Origin: Echinometra lucunter
Lineage: Eukaryota > Echinodermata > Echinoidea > Camarodonta > Echinometridae
Assembly: GCA_029962745.1 (NCBI GenBank)
Contig: CM057156.1
Location: 2,502,114 to 2,566,113 of the forward strand
Reading direction: 5' to 3'
DNA: 64,000 bases
Positions 1 to 13,189 of the stretch are shown one piece after another. Made by a program: the position numbers and the translations under genes. The notes under the pieces were generated by a model, which saw only the letters and a list, made by a program, of their open reading frames with translations, was not told the DNA's origin and searched no databases. The number at the start of each line of letters is the position of its first letter. The stretch's first letter is position 1.

Positions 1-3000
1 AACGAGGAGCTTAATATGCAATTTGACTCCATCATAGGGCAGAGACAGTGCATAGAACAGGGAACAAAAGCAAGGCATATTCCATAAACATGATAAAGGC
101 TCTATATTTAAATGCAACAACCAAAAAGTTGATATTATTTAGCTCCTTTCGGTACTAAAAGTCCCTATCAAAATGAGTGTAGTAAGGACAGTTACGAACG
201 ATAAGAGAAAGGAAACTGACAGGTTATGAGGATGGGAGAGGGAGAGAAGTGAGGGTATGGGAAGGTATTGTGGCGCATTTTGATGTAGGTATTTAGCAAA
301 TGAGATATCAATTTTTTCTCGACAAGTAGATACCGTGGGGTATTCGCGTCTGTAAGCTGCTATCACCATTACAAACTGACATAACCAAACGAGAGGAAGA
401 TTAGCCGGTTATTTTGAAATGTGTGTTTGTTTCCTAGCGAAATCACACGAGACAAGCCTCCTGTCAATGTTCCTGAGCTCTACCTTGCATATATTCTAAA
501 CGGATTTAACGCAAATCTAGGTTGGATAAACGTCCTTTGGAAATTTCTGTCCAATCCTGTAATTTATTTCAATTTTCCTCAAAGTGTCACACGTTTCTGC
601 TCATCTGCTCATCTAATTTTTTCAACTTTCAAATCTTCCTTGCTCGTCTGTGTCCCTTAACTATAAAAAGTGCGAGAAAAGAAAGAAAGAAGTGGCGGTA
701 TAACTACATTTCCAGATGCATTTTCAACTTCTAGGCAATAATTATTCTCTAATACCGCTTATGCCATAGTAATCATTGTACACGTTGTATGGGACCGCAA
801 GAAAAACAGATAATCAGAATGACATGCTTTACTATCAATTCAATTCCACAGAGGGTTGTTTTAATGAGCATCTACTCCGTAAATCACTGACCCCTCAGGA
901 GTATTTGTATAATTAAATTATCAACTGAAAAGGTGCCATAGGAGAAAGTTTCTTTGAGGGTAGTAATGGGCTTTATTTTGTCATCTTAATACGAGTATAT
1001 TCGATAATTTATTTATTTATGTATTCATTGTTTGATTCTTTAAGGAGAGTAGCCTGTTAAGTTTTATAAATCAACACTGATTAAAAAAACAAACATTGAA
1101 AGGCTGGTTTTCAACAAGGCTCTGTTGATTAAAACACGTGTGCGCACACACTCACGCACACGTACACGGAAATGCAATATACATGTAAAACACACAGAAC
1201 TGACAGGGGTAACGCAGGCCTTTTCTTTTTTCCATACTGTTTTATTCTGATTTCATTAACAAAAATATATAACATTTCAATTTAACATTTCAAAGCACAT
1301 AATATAATATTTCACATTTCATATTTTGACTTTTTTTCAATAACTTAATATAAGCATGAATCATATATAACTTAAAAGAAAAATAATGAAATCAGTTGTC
1401 ATAAAAATGTTGAGTCACCACTCCCCCCCCCCCCCCCCCGCCCCAGCAAAAAAGTCTTCCCTATCCAACTTGTACTTTTTGTGGAGGGCGATACACACAT
1501 GTTGTGTCTTTAAAAAAATCTACATGAAAAGAAAAAACAAAGGAGTCCCAAATCCAATACAAACTAATAAAAAAATAGGTATATTGAAACTAGGATCCCC
1601 TTAAAAAAAGAAATACATTCCAATATGCACAATAAAACACTTTTCCTTTCATGTATCAAATGCTCATTGATATAAAACTATCTGGGATTACATAGCTTAC
1701 AGTCATCAAAACAAAGCAAATCAAAAAGAAATCAATGAGCAAAAAAACAACAACAAAAAAAAAACACCCAACAAAGTATCACCCCTCCCAAAAGAAAACA
1801 TCATATCCCCCCCAAAACACACTCACCAACCAACACTCACCGCCCCCCCCCCCCTCCCTTCACACACTCAGGTACGCACACGCCGCGCTCTCTGCTTACT
1901 ACCTGTTTACAAAATGCAGCTTAAACACCCCCCCCCCCCCCAAATGGTTTTGAGCTTTTTAAAATTGGCCAAGGGCTGGGCAGATCGTCATCCATCCGAC
2001 AGTAAATTCCATTCAGATATACCTATAGATACGAATGTGTTTTGATAATATTTTGGTTTTACATTTAAGGGCATGCAATAACATTCTGTCGTACTTCGTG
2101 GTACACGTGTTGAACGAATTTGCTACAAATCAAACGGAGCAATCCCATTTACCTGTTTACACATTTTATGCACCATGCATACTATTGACTTTTTAAACAA
2201 TTATTTCAGAGTAGACCATGCATAGTATTGACTTTTTTAAACAATCATTTAAGAGTAGACAGGGCTAGTATTTGAAAAACTCTGATTTGATGTCACAAAG
2301 TGCAGTTCACGTCGTTTACTCTAAACATGCTAAAGGTGTTGTTTCCCATTTAGACATATTAAATTATACATGAGCGTATTTGGTAGACAGTGGTAGAATG
2401 ACGTACCTGGATACCTAAATACATCACTGTTTGGATACCCGTGCTTACGCCCTTCTGCTCGGCGCATGCGTCTGTTCGCGTTGAAAGCGGGGGCATTGTT
2501 GGACAATAATGTTATATTTGAATAAAGCTACCAAACTGATCGAAAATGAGATGCTTGCTCTTGAAATGAATAAAATCTAAATCAAGGTTTGCTATCGAAA
2601 AAAGCTCTGCGATACAGCTCAAGGTAGCCTAAGGACACAACAGTCATATTCATCTTTTTAATCACCGCCACGCATGGCGACATATTTGTCGTCGTGGTTA
2701 GAGCTTACCTAGATATTAATAGCGGTCTCCTGAAAAACCCCATCGAGCCCCTTATTATTAAAAGAAATTCCACATATTGTTTCAATTGACAACAATGTGA
2801 TAAAGCTACTACAAAAAAAAAATTGTTTACAAACTCTCCAGTTTTCAAGATGAATCGTTCCAAAAAGAAAATGAGTTTTCGAGGCCTACGGTTCTGCGTC
2901 TTGCATCCAGCTGTTCCGTGAAAAAAAATCGAAATTATTAAGTCAATTCTACCCACTGTGATTAATATGAATATGTACCCACCGATCGTGCATTTACCTA

Positions 3001-4559
3001 ATTGGACTGAGTTTTACCCAAACTGTTTTGTAACCTGTAAAACCGTGTAAAGTTTATCATATTGACCCATGAAATAAAGGAGTATGACAAATAGTAAAGA
3101 AAGGACCATTTACCAATGTCAGATCTAATCTAGTAAAACAGGTGAATTGATTTGAGGGTTCTGGTATCACCAGACGGTTGATAATCTTTCTCCTAACCAG
3201 AAATCTGATTTGTAACAAAATTCATAAACCAAAGTATGACGCAGATTTGAAGAAATGATTAGCCTCTGCAGAATTTCATCATGTAACTGAAGCGCCAGCA
3301 TCTGAATCACGTTGCATATCGGTGAAAGAAATCTAATCATACGAGCTTAAGTTTAAGGTCAGAGAGAGAATGTATATAATAAATGATATACTAGTTAGTG
3401 GTTTGCAGTTTGTAGAAAACCTTCTGTGTAATTATGTTACACTTACTGCTGTAACTCTATCCTCACAGCGACAAGGGAGATTCATTTTTTTTTCTACTTC
3501 ATTAGATTTGTTTCTCTCTCTTGTTTCTCACTTCCTTTCTCCTAACCTTCAGTTGTTCAACATCGAATCGTAATAAAATGTAATTGCTTTATTGGCAAAG
3601 AGCATTCTTATTTCCATCTCGCCTCTTCTTTTATTGTTTGAATTGTTAAAATTGCGCGCAAATCCTGAGCCTCTCAAGATTAACCACCCCCTCCTAACCA
3701 GCTATAGAAATTTTTTAGAAAAGTTGAATAAATTGTGCAACCGCAAACCTGACAACGTAGAAGATAGACCAATCTAAAGCTGAGAACAATTATAAAGGAA
3801 AAAGATGATGTACCATTTTATAGAAAACTACTCCCAAATTTTATCCCAGTGTTGTAAACAAAAAACAAACAAACAAAGCTACATCCGAGTAGTTTATTTT
3901 ACTTTTTGTTGTTCTTGTTGATTGATGATTTAGATAGTCATTTGGTTATGAATTAACAGTTATGTGCTACTGTTTTATGCTTGAATTTTTAATGAATGAA
4001 AGCATATGATAACGAGGATGTGCGCGAGCGTTTGCAAGTTTGCGTGGGTGTGGGTGTGAGTCGCAGTGGGCGTATAAAAGGAAACGGTGGATGAAGGAAT
4101 AAAGAGCTAGTACATATTCGTAATTCTTTGTTGTTATTGGACCTGTCAAGTATATGAAGTTGATGGAATAGCACAACTATCATAATTCCTTCAGTATGTT
4201 CCTGTTTTGTAACAAGTGGCAATGAGCCGTTGGCGAAACATTCGTCAAACTCATAGAGAAGACTTCGATAATTACACAGAATTGGCTTCTATAGTATGAG
4301 GTCAGTGTACCTGCAGGCTATATAAGCAGATAAGTGCTGAAGACGGGTTTAGTATCCCGTCATTAGTGCAAGGTGCTTAAAAGTTCATAGCAACTCATGT
4401 CCTCGTCGGAAGCTGTATCGCTCTTTACATCATTTCAAACTTCGACTGTTAAATACCAGGAGCAAACAATTTATAAACAGATTGAAATGAAAGATCATTA
4501 GTGCTTTATTTTGTATTTCTGTCCCTTTTATCTACTTAATTCTACACATCATGGAGCAT
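1..4559. other. Non-coding stretch, no gene recognised
   Basis: No reading frame here resembles a known domain. The block is AT-rich. It has several cytosine runs (about 1425-1441, 1843-1854, 1927-1941), an A/C-rich patch near 1735-1860 and a short tandem duplication at 2172-2258. The short ORFs are of the size and composition expected by chance or from low-complexity DNA. Confidence 0.6.
2172..2258. repeat. Two-copy tandem duplication, unit about 44 bp
   Basis: The unit beginning ACCATGCATA runs from 2172 to 2214 and is repeated from 2215 to 2258 with a few substitutions and one extra T in the T-run. It is a direct, head-to-tail duplication with no coding frame. Confidence 0.8.
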
Positions 4560-5428
4560 CTGCGTACGGGTGATGTTCGTTATTCCGAAGGTTCGTTATT
4601 CCGGAACACGCAAATTGCGTATACCTAGATGGTCGTTAGTCCGAAAATGAAAAAGGGTTCGTTAATCCGAACATTTGAGGCGTTATTCCGAAGGTTCGTT
4701 AATCTGAAAATGAAATAAGGTTCGTTATTCCGAAGGTTCGATATTCCGAAAATGAAATAAGGTTCGTTAGCCCGAAGGTTCGTTAGTCCGATAAAACTAT
4801 AACGAACCTTATTTCATTTGCGGACTAACGAACCTTCGGAATAACTCATCTTATTTCGTTTTTCGGATAAACGAATCTTCGGAATAATGAACCTTTTTTT
4901 TTTCATTTGCGGACTAACGAACCTTCGGAATTAAGGCCCCGTCACATATTAGCGAATCGAGCCAGCGAATGCCTAGCGAACAGGTATTTTTTGGAAAAGT
5001 CCATATACGCTCAAATACGCTCGAATCATTTGCCAAAATCAGGTTCTAAACGAACCAATGAGCGTATCAGACGTATGCATAACGAATGAGTAGCGTATGC
5101 TGGCCATATTTCTAACGTTCGAAGTAACGAATGATAGCGCATGCGTAGCGTCTATTCAACGGAAATGAACGTACAAAACGAATGGCCAGCGAATGCCTTA
5201 CGTATGCATAGCGTTTGCAGTCACGTGACGTGCCACAGAGGCGACGGAACATCGGGCTCGGACAAAGAAAAAGAAAATGGAGGGGCACCTTTTGTCTGCG
5301 AATCAATGAGCACCCCCACCACTTTCATTGTCTGATCCCGACGTTCCGCAACCTCTTGTCTCGGCTGACCCACACTCTCTCGTCAAACAGTCAGACAGTC
5401 AACATCTCAAGAAACTGCCAACTTTAAC

Positions 5429-5778
5429 ATGCCTCCCAAGAATATGAAGAGAAGGAAAAGACAACCTGCAAAGAAGGCAGCCCAGGATGAATCCCATCCC
5501 CCTGAATCACAACCAAGTACTGCGGCCAATAGTCCTATCAGGCCAGATTCTCCAAAATCTCCGCTCCCTCCAATTCCTTGTAATAGTCCCACATATCGAT
5601 CACATCTAATACTTCGGCCTCATCCCAGCCTGGTCCTTCGGTGAAAAAGAGGAATCCCCGGAGGGATTACCATATCCCGAAGGTCGATGAGGATGTCCTG
5701 GTAGAGTGGGCGAGGGAGCACGAATTTTTGTGGGACTCTAAGCATTTTTTTCATGGCGTTTATTGTTTTTTGCTTTAA
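5429..5778 (+). pseudogene. Broken transposon-borne ORF with a partial MADF/Myb-SANT-like domain
   Basis: An ATG at 5429 (AACATGC context) opens a basic, Pro/Ser-rich frame beginning MPPKNMKRRKRQPAKKA and stopping at 5643. Near 5590 the plausible coding sense moves to another frame. It then reads a Ser-rich linker, a KKRNPRRDYHIPKVDED segment and LVEWAREHEFLWDSKHFF, and stops at 5776-5778. The last segment resembles the first helix of MADF or Myb/SANT-like DNA-binding domains, which accompany Harbinger-type and related transposases. The domain ends after about 18 residues, where a complete one runs to about 80-90. So there is one frameshift plus truncation. The domain call rests on a short match. 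Confidence 0.45.
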
Positions 5779-6069
5779 AATCTTCATATGTTTATTGTGC
5801 TTTTTTCGTCAGAATTGTGAATTCTTTTCATCGAAGAATTAAATAAAAATTGATTGACCTGAATTATAAAAAAAAAAATTAAAAAAAAATAAAAATGAGC
5901 AACTCGCAGCTGCTGTGATGTCACAGACATAAAAACGCAACCTGTACCGCGCGCACTCATTACTCTATCGGTATACTAGCGTCAAGCACGTCAGATGGAC
6001 GCCATGTGAAAGTGGTTGGAATACGTTCTGTATTCCTTGAAATGCTTGCGCGCTGTAAACGGCTGCCGG

Positions 6070-6176
6070 GCTAAAGCCAGGGTAATAATATCCAAGTCCT
6101 TTGGAAGCGCATAGAGACGTTATATCATAATGTGATATGCGCTATACAAGAACTGTATATTATTATTATTATTATT
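6070..6176 (+). mobile_element. SINE 3' portion (GGCTAAAGCC family) with ATT tail
   Basis: This block (GGCTAAAGCC...GGTAATAATATCC...CATAGAGACGTTA...CTATACAAGAAC, then ATT repeats) recurs in reverse orientation at 51700-51812 with close similarity. A shared block ending in a short ATT tail is typical of a SINE or short LINE 3' end. No A or B box was found upstream, so the 5' boundary is not fixed. Confidence 0.65.
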
Positions 6177-7145
6177 CGTTCGTTGTTTGTTAGTCATTTG
6201 TTACACTAGCGCTGTGTATACGCTGTGTATTCGTTTCAGGAAACTTCCACGTGGATTGGACCTATGTGGACGAACGGCGGACGAATAAGAAACGCACACC
6301 TAGCGTGCGAAACGTTCAAATAGCGAATTTTTAACGTGTACATAGCGTATTGATGGATACGTTGTCAAACGTTCAAAATTTTGAACATGTCCAAAATAAA
6401 AGATAGGCTCTGGCGCACCTCTGCGAACCCCTTCGAACAGCTAACGAATACAACGTACGTCCAACGTGTCACGAACGAATGGCAACGAACACGAACGCAT
6501 GTCTAAATTTTCGAATACGTTAGGCATTCGTTGGCTCAATTCGAACCTTCGGAATAAACGAACCTTTGGAATAACGAGCCTTCGAAATAACGAACTGTAA
6601 CCCTGCGTACAGTGGCAATATCGCCTGGAAATAAAATGTTGTTACACGTACCATAGCCCAATTAACATAATTTAGCGGGTGGCGAGGACTGCTGGTCTAT
6701 AGCAGTAAATAAAGCAGAGAATAGTGATGGCGAATATTGGCATATAGCGTCTAAAGCTGAAACCGCCATTCTCAGGTTATAATCAGATGGACAAATAATT
6801 ATGTACGGTATAGTAAAAGGCACCAAGAGTGAACTATTCACATGATTCAAGACAGTCAGTACGACAACTCAAATGCCTCATTATGCAGAGACTAGATGTT
6901 ACATGTACTTTGATTTCCTATCTAAAGAAAGAATGTTTGGAGAAATGAAATTTCACCCTCAAGTTCAAACTCAGAACAGAAACTAAATCGTGAGAGGAGG
7001 AGGTCGCTTGTAGCAGAAGAAGAAAATTGGAAATACTCAAAGTTTAAGTACTTGAAGTTATCGGAAAACTCATCAATATGGCGTTCAAAAGAAATCTCAT
7101 ACTGCCAATCCCGTCACGTGGTCAATCGCAAAGAGAGAGATAGAT

Positions 7146-7148
<3 letters not shown>

Positions 7149-7189
<41 letters not shown>
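7149..7189. repeat. (GA)n microsatellite
   Basis: About twenty uninterrupted GA units. Confidence 0.95.
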
Positions 7190-7192
<3 letters not shown>

Positions 7193-10100
7193 CCTTTGGA
7201 GGAAATAGAAAGGATTAATGTCCTTTAGAAGTGAATACATTCAGACTAGTATTATTTACATCGGTTGAAAGACTTGTCAATCTCTCATTATTTAAAAAAT
7301 CCTCAAGTTATCCGGCTGGCTTCATACGTAATGCCCAAGAGTTGATCGTTTTTTCTTGCTATAGGGTAAATGAATTACTCTGTTCCAAGTAAATCTTGGA
7401 GATTTAGTAACAAGGATATTCGAAAAGAGTAAAGCAAACTACCTTTTGGCGACAGAAACAAATAGTTGACAGTGTTTGAACAATTCAGTTCGTATAAATT
7501 GAGAATAAAATACGATCACGTGCCACAACATTTATCGTGACACGAATGTGGCTATCCTAAATCCGTATGCAAAAAACTTTCCTAAGTTATTTTCAAAGCT
7601 TTCTGCAATGACATTAACCTGACCTGAATTGTTTTGGAAAATATTCCAGATTCTGCTTAAGTTAGTAGTTTAGATGGCTTAACCAAACCATCACTTTCTA
7701 CCTGAAAAAAGGTACATTATTATTTTTCTTTTCTGAATGTTTATTAGTAAAAGTGGCCCTACTATCATGACTGATATCGATATATATCATTATATATCAT
7801 GTAAAAATTTAGAACAGCTGGCCCACTTCAGTTTCATTGTATTGAATATCTAAACTTATCATTCAATAAAGAGAATAAAGAGGCTTGCATTACAACAACA
7901 ACAACAACAAACTACCCCCCCCCCCCAAAAAAAAAAAAAAAAAAAGTACAATGTAAATTGAGTAATAAGAGGCGGTATATCACCAAAAAAATAAATTCTA
8001 TCGTAAAATGTGATAGTGTTGCAAATTAAAGTCACTTTTCAAGGACATGTGGACTAGCCAAAGATTCTCGGCGAAGGGCCATGAAAAAAATGATTGAGAA
8101 TGCTGAAGATGGTGATGATTCAGATGGTGGAGTGGTGATGATGATGCATTATTGTTCCAAAGCATCATCAGTCCTAATTCTGACACAATTCCTCTCTAGT
8201 TTGGAGCAAAGGATTTGTATTTCGTCGAAATGTGTGGTTTAATTTGTATGCTGGCAAGCAAGATTTTTCATTAATAATAATTTTCCCACATGGCTCCCAC
8301 CCTCCAGAAGTAATGAATTCAAGAGCCAGAGTGGCGATCTAATTCAGGAGTAGGATGAAGACAAATCTCTTTTTCCCCGATAGACCCCACTCCTCTTGGG
8401 AACATAGATTCATCTTAGAGACACTTGAGCGAATACGTGACAAATGCACTGGCGCGCGGGCATCAAAGTCATCCTTGGCAAACTGGAAGCAACCCTATCT
8501 CACATGTAGAAACAAAAAGAAAAAGACTTGCTTTCCTTGGCGATTCTAACGGTATGACTGAAGAAAATGTACATCTATTAGGCTTGTGTAAGAAAAGAAC
8601 GTGCTGATTATGTTAAAGACATTGGTTAACATTGTTATGATTTTAAAAATTCTTGTTTTGTTACTTGAAAATGGGATAACATAAGAGTTATAGTGTAAAA
8701 ATACCAGTCTGAAAGTTTCAAAGTATAGTATCCACATGAAGTATTTTTAAATATCAAAAATGTGAACCAATGTTTGAAAAATATACGAGGGTCGGTTGCA
8801 CAGAACAGACATAAGGAGTGCGCATGCGCGTATGACTCACCTTACCGTACTATGTGTATTGGCGTATCACGCTGCGGGAGGCACATGACGGCATTTTCAA
8901 ATTCAAGCAAAGTGGTCCTCTTAGTGATTGTCTCGTGAGACGAAGGATAATAAAATCGCCGTTTGCGTTTAACTTACACTTTTTCATTCCAAATTATGAT
9001 TGGTTTCAGGTTTTTGAGTACAAATACAAGTACTCATACACATGTTTCATCTTAGTTTGAGAATTTTTTTAAATCAGCTACTCACAAAGTTAGCCAATGC
9101 CTTTAAGCGTTTGCTGTCAGAAGTAAATGTAAAATGTACTAACCATGCAGGAAATCATTGATCTTTTTCGAGTTGCGTATTTCATAAGAGGTACAGGAGG
9201 AGTGTTCTTGTCACAATGTCTAAATTCCGTTAGAACTAGACGAGCATCAACAATGCATACCAAAATCTGATAGCATTTAGAAAGAAAATTCCTGAACAAG
9301 TTTCATAATAAAATGTTCCTTTTTCTCAAATATCCACTTTAGTTGCCCTCCTCCGAATCGTTTAACATTTCCTACACCTTGAATATAACACTTCCTAATC
9401 TCGTCGATGTACGAAGTGGACCGTTATACGCCTCTTTATAAAGAATATAATTTCCTTCACAATATACATACAGTGAATTCTTTTAGTGTATGCATAATCC
9501 ATTAATTACTTCTTAACATACTTCTGAGAAACTAAAAACAGGAAGCACCGGCTAAATACATGATATGTATGAATAAAACTTCTGCAGAAAGCTGTGGATG
9601 GGAGGACAATTCAAGGCAAAACTCGAATCTTAGTGGTTATGCAGTGTTTAAAGATCGACAGTGTAAAATGAGCTTTATTTTGCATTTTGGACATACCTTT
9701 CGGAGAGGGCACAGCCTCAATACGAGAAAGTTTCGAGAAATCGAGCATGTAGGATTGCTAGAGAAATCGAGCGTGCATAGTCATGATAGTACTGACTTTT
9801 GTGACACAGCAGCCATGCCAGCTACCAGATGAATACCTCGGATTGCGACAGATTCGCTTGAAAAAAAAAAAATATCACGAACAAACAAAGAATAATAATT
9901 GGAAGGATATGCGGAATAACAACGATCTAAGTTGGTCTTTGAATCCTTCCAAGGATTATTGTAAATTCTGTTTGTTCTCATGTGCATAAACTTCTGCTCT
10001 TCCCATTTGTATCATTTATTGGATGCCTTTATGATCCGAATAACCAATGTAACAATTTGAGCTTTAAGAAATCTATTAGCAATGTCGATGATGGATAACA

Positions 10101-10741
10101 CGAAACCTTGTAATTATCCTCCAAAGACCCATCGAGACCTTTTAAAAGATCGTTACAGTGCGCAATTGCCCTTGATCGTTCAAACAGTGATCCATGGAGG
10201 TTAGCTTTTGTCTTTTGCATTCTAGGTGAGGCCCAGATGGTGTGGAGATTCCTTGAGCTGCCTTAGAAATGATATATAGACAAACATGAAACTCCCGCAA
10301 AGGAACATAATTCATCGATTACCTAAATAATTATTAGCGTCAAGTTCGTATGTGTCCTTGTTGTTTGATTACAAATCATGCATAGATGCATGTGATGGTT
10401 GACAACGAGCTGTTAAAATCCTACTTAACTTTAGTTTGTAAATTCTTTACTTCATGTACTTTGTACGCGTTCTACAGCATTAGTTTCCTTTTATCATTAC
10501 TTTAGGCATTGAGTTACTTTTTCCTCAAATGGGACAATTTGAATGGGGAGAGGGAAAATTAATTGTTTTATGTTCAGTGATAGGAATGATCAACTTTTAT
10601 AAAATCAATAAACAATAAACAGGCGCGGTTTATTTGGTTAGCTTGTTGAATAGCCAGGGAATTTATGAATATCAATTTAAAACGATAAAAAAAAGAACAG
10701 TGCGGAATCTAACACCATACTGCAATGCCACTTCAAATTAT

Positions 10742-10946
10742 CAATCTTTTTTTTTTTTTTATTCTGTGCCTTTACCCATCCGTCCTGCTTTCTTCTCCTT
10801 CTTCTCCCCCTTTCATTTTCTTGTAGTTCTCCTTCTCCATCTTTCTCTTCTCGACCTTCCCCTTCTTCACACCGTTCTTCCATTGTCTCTCCTTTTCTCT
10901 GTTCTCTCTCTCTCTCTCTCCCCCCCCTCTCTCTCTCTCTCTCTCT
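10742..10946. repeat. Polypyrimidine tract ending in (CT)n
   Basis: A T run at about 10747-10760 leads into C/T-rich DNA and (CT)n on both sides of a C run at 10921-10927. The ORFs read through it on both strands are low-complexity artefacts. Confidence 0.9.
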
Positions 10947-12346
10947 TCTGTGTCAGAATAGTCTTTATCACACAATAAAGCCAACTCTCACTGTTTTTCT
11001 TTTTCTCTGAAGCCTGCTGGTCCCTTTTGCGTATTATTTCCTTCCAACTCATTACTCATACAGGGAACACAGTTAGATAACAAGGAAGAAATTATCACCC
11101 TTTCCGTATTTTCCGCCAGTCAAAGGAATATGTATATCTACTAAGGAAAACATTTTATCGCTAACAGGACGTTTATACAGAACCGTTTGAATATAATTAT
11201 TGCTACTAGCTTTAAAAATAATCGACGCATGTTTTTTCTGAAATTTATATTTCCCCAAAATTGATGGAGGCCTTATTCTCTACTCATCCAGTATTGCGAA
11301 ATCCCTGTTTGTATAGTTATCTTCTCTGTCAGTTTTGTTCATCAAAACACTTCTGATATTAGAAAAAGTATTGTCACGAAAATAGTGTAGGCTTAGATAT
11401 TTTGTAGCACAGACTTAACAAAACACAAGAAACCGCGTTAACCCTGGCATACCAAGAGTTAACGGTTTGACGCTCTTCACCATGTTAAGTTAACTGGAGA
11501 TACGAGGTAATTGTTTATGTCCCGTTGTAAGGTATTCAATTCGCATAGCTTCTCTCCATCAATGTGCTGAATAAGCAAACTACAAGTATATGAAACGAGC
11601 GTCATTGTGGTTTTACAGCACAAGTTCCGTTATTTACCACTGACTAAATATCTCAAGAATTCAGCAATTTCAACTTTATTTACTTATTTGAGGATACAGA
11701 GAAAAAAAAAGATAGGAAAGGCTGCGCGAAACATTTATACATGTGAAAGCGTTCAGACGATTTTATCTTAGTAAAGTTTTCGCGATTTTCCTAGCAGTAG
11801 ATTATGTTTTCACTGATATCAGAATACACTAGAAATAATCACTTCACCTAATTCCTCGTATAATTGCAGAGTTTGCAGGAAACACTTACCATTCTTTTCT
11901 TCAATTTAAAAAAAAAAAAATCAAAATAAGGATTCATTAATGGCGAGACATGTCTTCAGTGCCTGCAGAATGAAAATGATCTGATGATACAAAAGACACG
12001 CTGATAACTCAGTTGATAAAATGCGGTATTGAGTTTAATATAGGCGACTGTTATCGGAAGTACACGAATCAGTACAAGATGCGTGTCCCTTTCATGCAGT
12101 GGTGATGCTAATATCTGCCCCGTGGTTCTTTGAGATAAAAAAGATAAGCGCAAAAGTCTGTGTCTTTTTTTCCCCTGTCAGTTTACATGTTATTCAAATG
12201 CTTCACGTGCAGGTAGAATATTAAGAGTGTGCATGGGGTCAAAGAAATCATTTGAAATCTATTTTTCATACTGAATTTCGATAGATATATGTATACACAC
12301 TGTGAAGTAATGGATTTGTGCCTGTATTGTCAAGTATGCTTGGTTT

Positions 12347-12348
<2 letters not shown>

Positions 12349-12382
<34 letters not shown>
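12349..12382. repeat. (TG)n microsatellite
   Basis: Seventeen consecutive TG units. Confidence 0.95.
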
Positions 12383-12386
<4 letters not shown>

Positions 12387-12605
12387 TAACCACCCCTCTC
12401 CCTTTAATTCTGAAGTCGGTTAGTGCTAAGCGCTTCAGGCATTTCTTGTACTGATAATGTGATATCAGGTATTAAATGTGTACTTCATGACTTTTGTGGA
12501 ACAGCGATAGAATACAATGACTGGGGTAATCATAATTACATGTAAACCACTTCAGTGCACTCAGAAACGTATCGTATTAAGCGGTATACAAATCTAACTA
12601 TTATT

Positions 12606-12778
12606 CACTCTAAATTTCCTAGACTTGAACCAGGGACAAATAAAAAATTCGATTAAAAATGTAATCTAATAGAGTTAGAAATCAATCTTATGGATTACGA
12701 TTTCTTTCACTAATTTTGAATTTGTCCATACTCATATAAGATTAATTTCTAATCCACGAAATTAAGTACATTATTCTA
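12606..12778. mobile_element. Degraded copy of a CACTCTAAAT-type inverted-repeat element
   Basis: The left end CACTCTAAATTTCC resembles the left end of the better-preserved element at 41914-42075. Internal CAGGGACAAAT and, in reverse, ATTTGTCC mirror the GGGACGAATCC of that copy. The ends pair only loosely, so this is an old copy or a coincidental match. Confidence 0.4.
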
Positions 12779-13139
12779 AAATGTATCTGCAGTGCTATTC
12801 AGTCTAATCTTGGAGTTGTTTGGATGTTTTGTTTATCAGTTAATCCAGCTCTTTATTTTAATGTCCGTCGTTCAAACAACAACAAAATAAACAAATTGAA
12901 AAAAAAACCCTCAAAACTATAGACATGCTTTTGAGCATTGCTGAAGAATTGAGGAGTAAGAAAGCAGTGTATGTAGTTGAATAGAAAGATAGAGGAATTA
13001 GAGAAAGAGTGGGGAGTGGAGAGAGAGGAAGATATGTGAATAGGTTAAAGAAAAGAAGAAAGAAGAGGAAAAAAGAGGAAAAAAGAGAGATTGACAAGGA
13101 GGAGTGAGATTAACACAGCTATAAACTCATTCATGGCTG

Positions 13140-13189
13140 AATAATAATAATAATGATAATAATAATAATAATGATAATAATAATAAATG
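13140..13189. repeat. ATA/ATG triplet repeat
   Basis: A run of AAT/ATA triplets with interspersed ATG units. It is followed by GTGACTTGTATAGAGTC...CTCAAGGCGC, which has the look of a retroelement 3' end in reverse orientation but was not matched within the window. Confidence 0.8.

Larger units (their letters stand above)
4934..6540. mobile_element. Second DNA element inserted in the right arm of the fold-back element
   Basis: The outer arm's repeat units stop near 4931 and resume at 6541. The DNA between has its own inverted ends: GCGAATCGAGCCAGCGAATG near 4953, and the reverse complement of GGCATTCGTTGGCTC near 6519. The left end carries an extra GGCCCCGTCACATATTA-like stretch that is missing on the right, so the right end is probably truncated. 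The element is rich in AGCGAATG/ACGAACG-like units. It contains a broken reading frame with a MADF/Myb-like segment (5429-5778) and a SINE tail (6070-6176). Confidence 0.6.
4568..6602. mobile_element. Fold-back DNA element built of TTCGTTATTCCGAA-type units
   Basis: The left arm (about 4574-4795) repeats short units such as GGTTCGTTATTCCGAA. From about 4798 the same units appear as their reverse complement up to 4930, and they resume at 6541-6598 after an insertion. The outer ends match as inverted repeats over roughly 24 bp with mismatches. The 8-bp sequence CTGCGTAC lies immediately outside both ends (4560-4567 and 6603-6610), as expected of a target-site duplication. Eight-base duplications are typical of hAT-like and some other cut-and-paste elements. 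No transposase was seen in the outer arms, so the element is non-autonomous. Confidence 0.72.

Noticed and set aside
10634..10978. 114-codon Phe/Ser/Leu-rich ORF
   Set aside because: It lies in a polypyrimidine tract; composition explains it.
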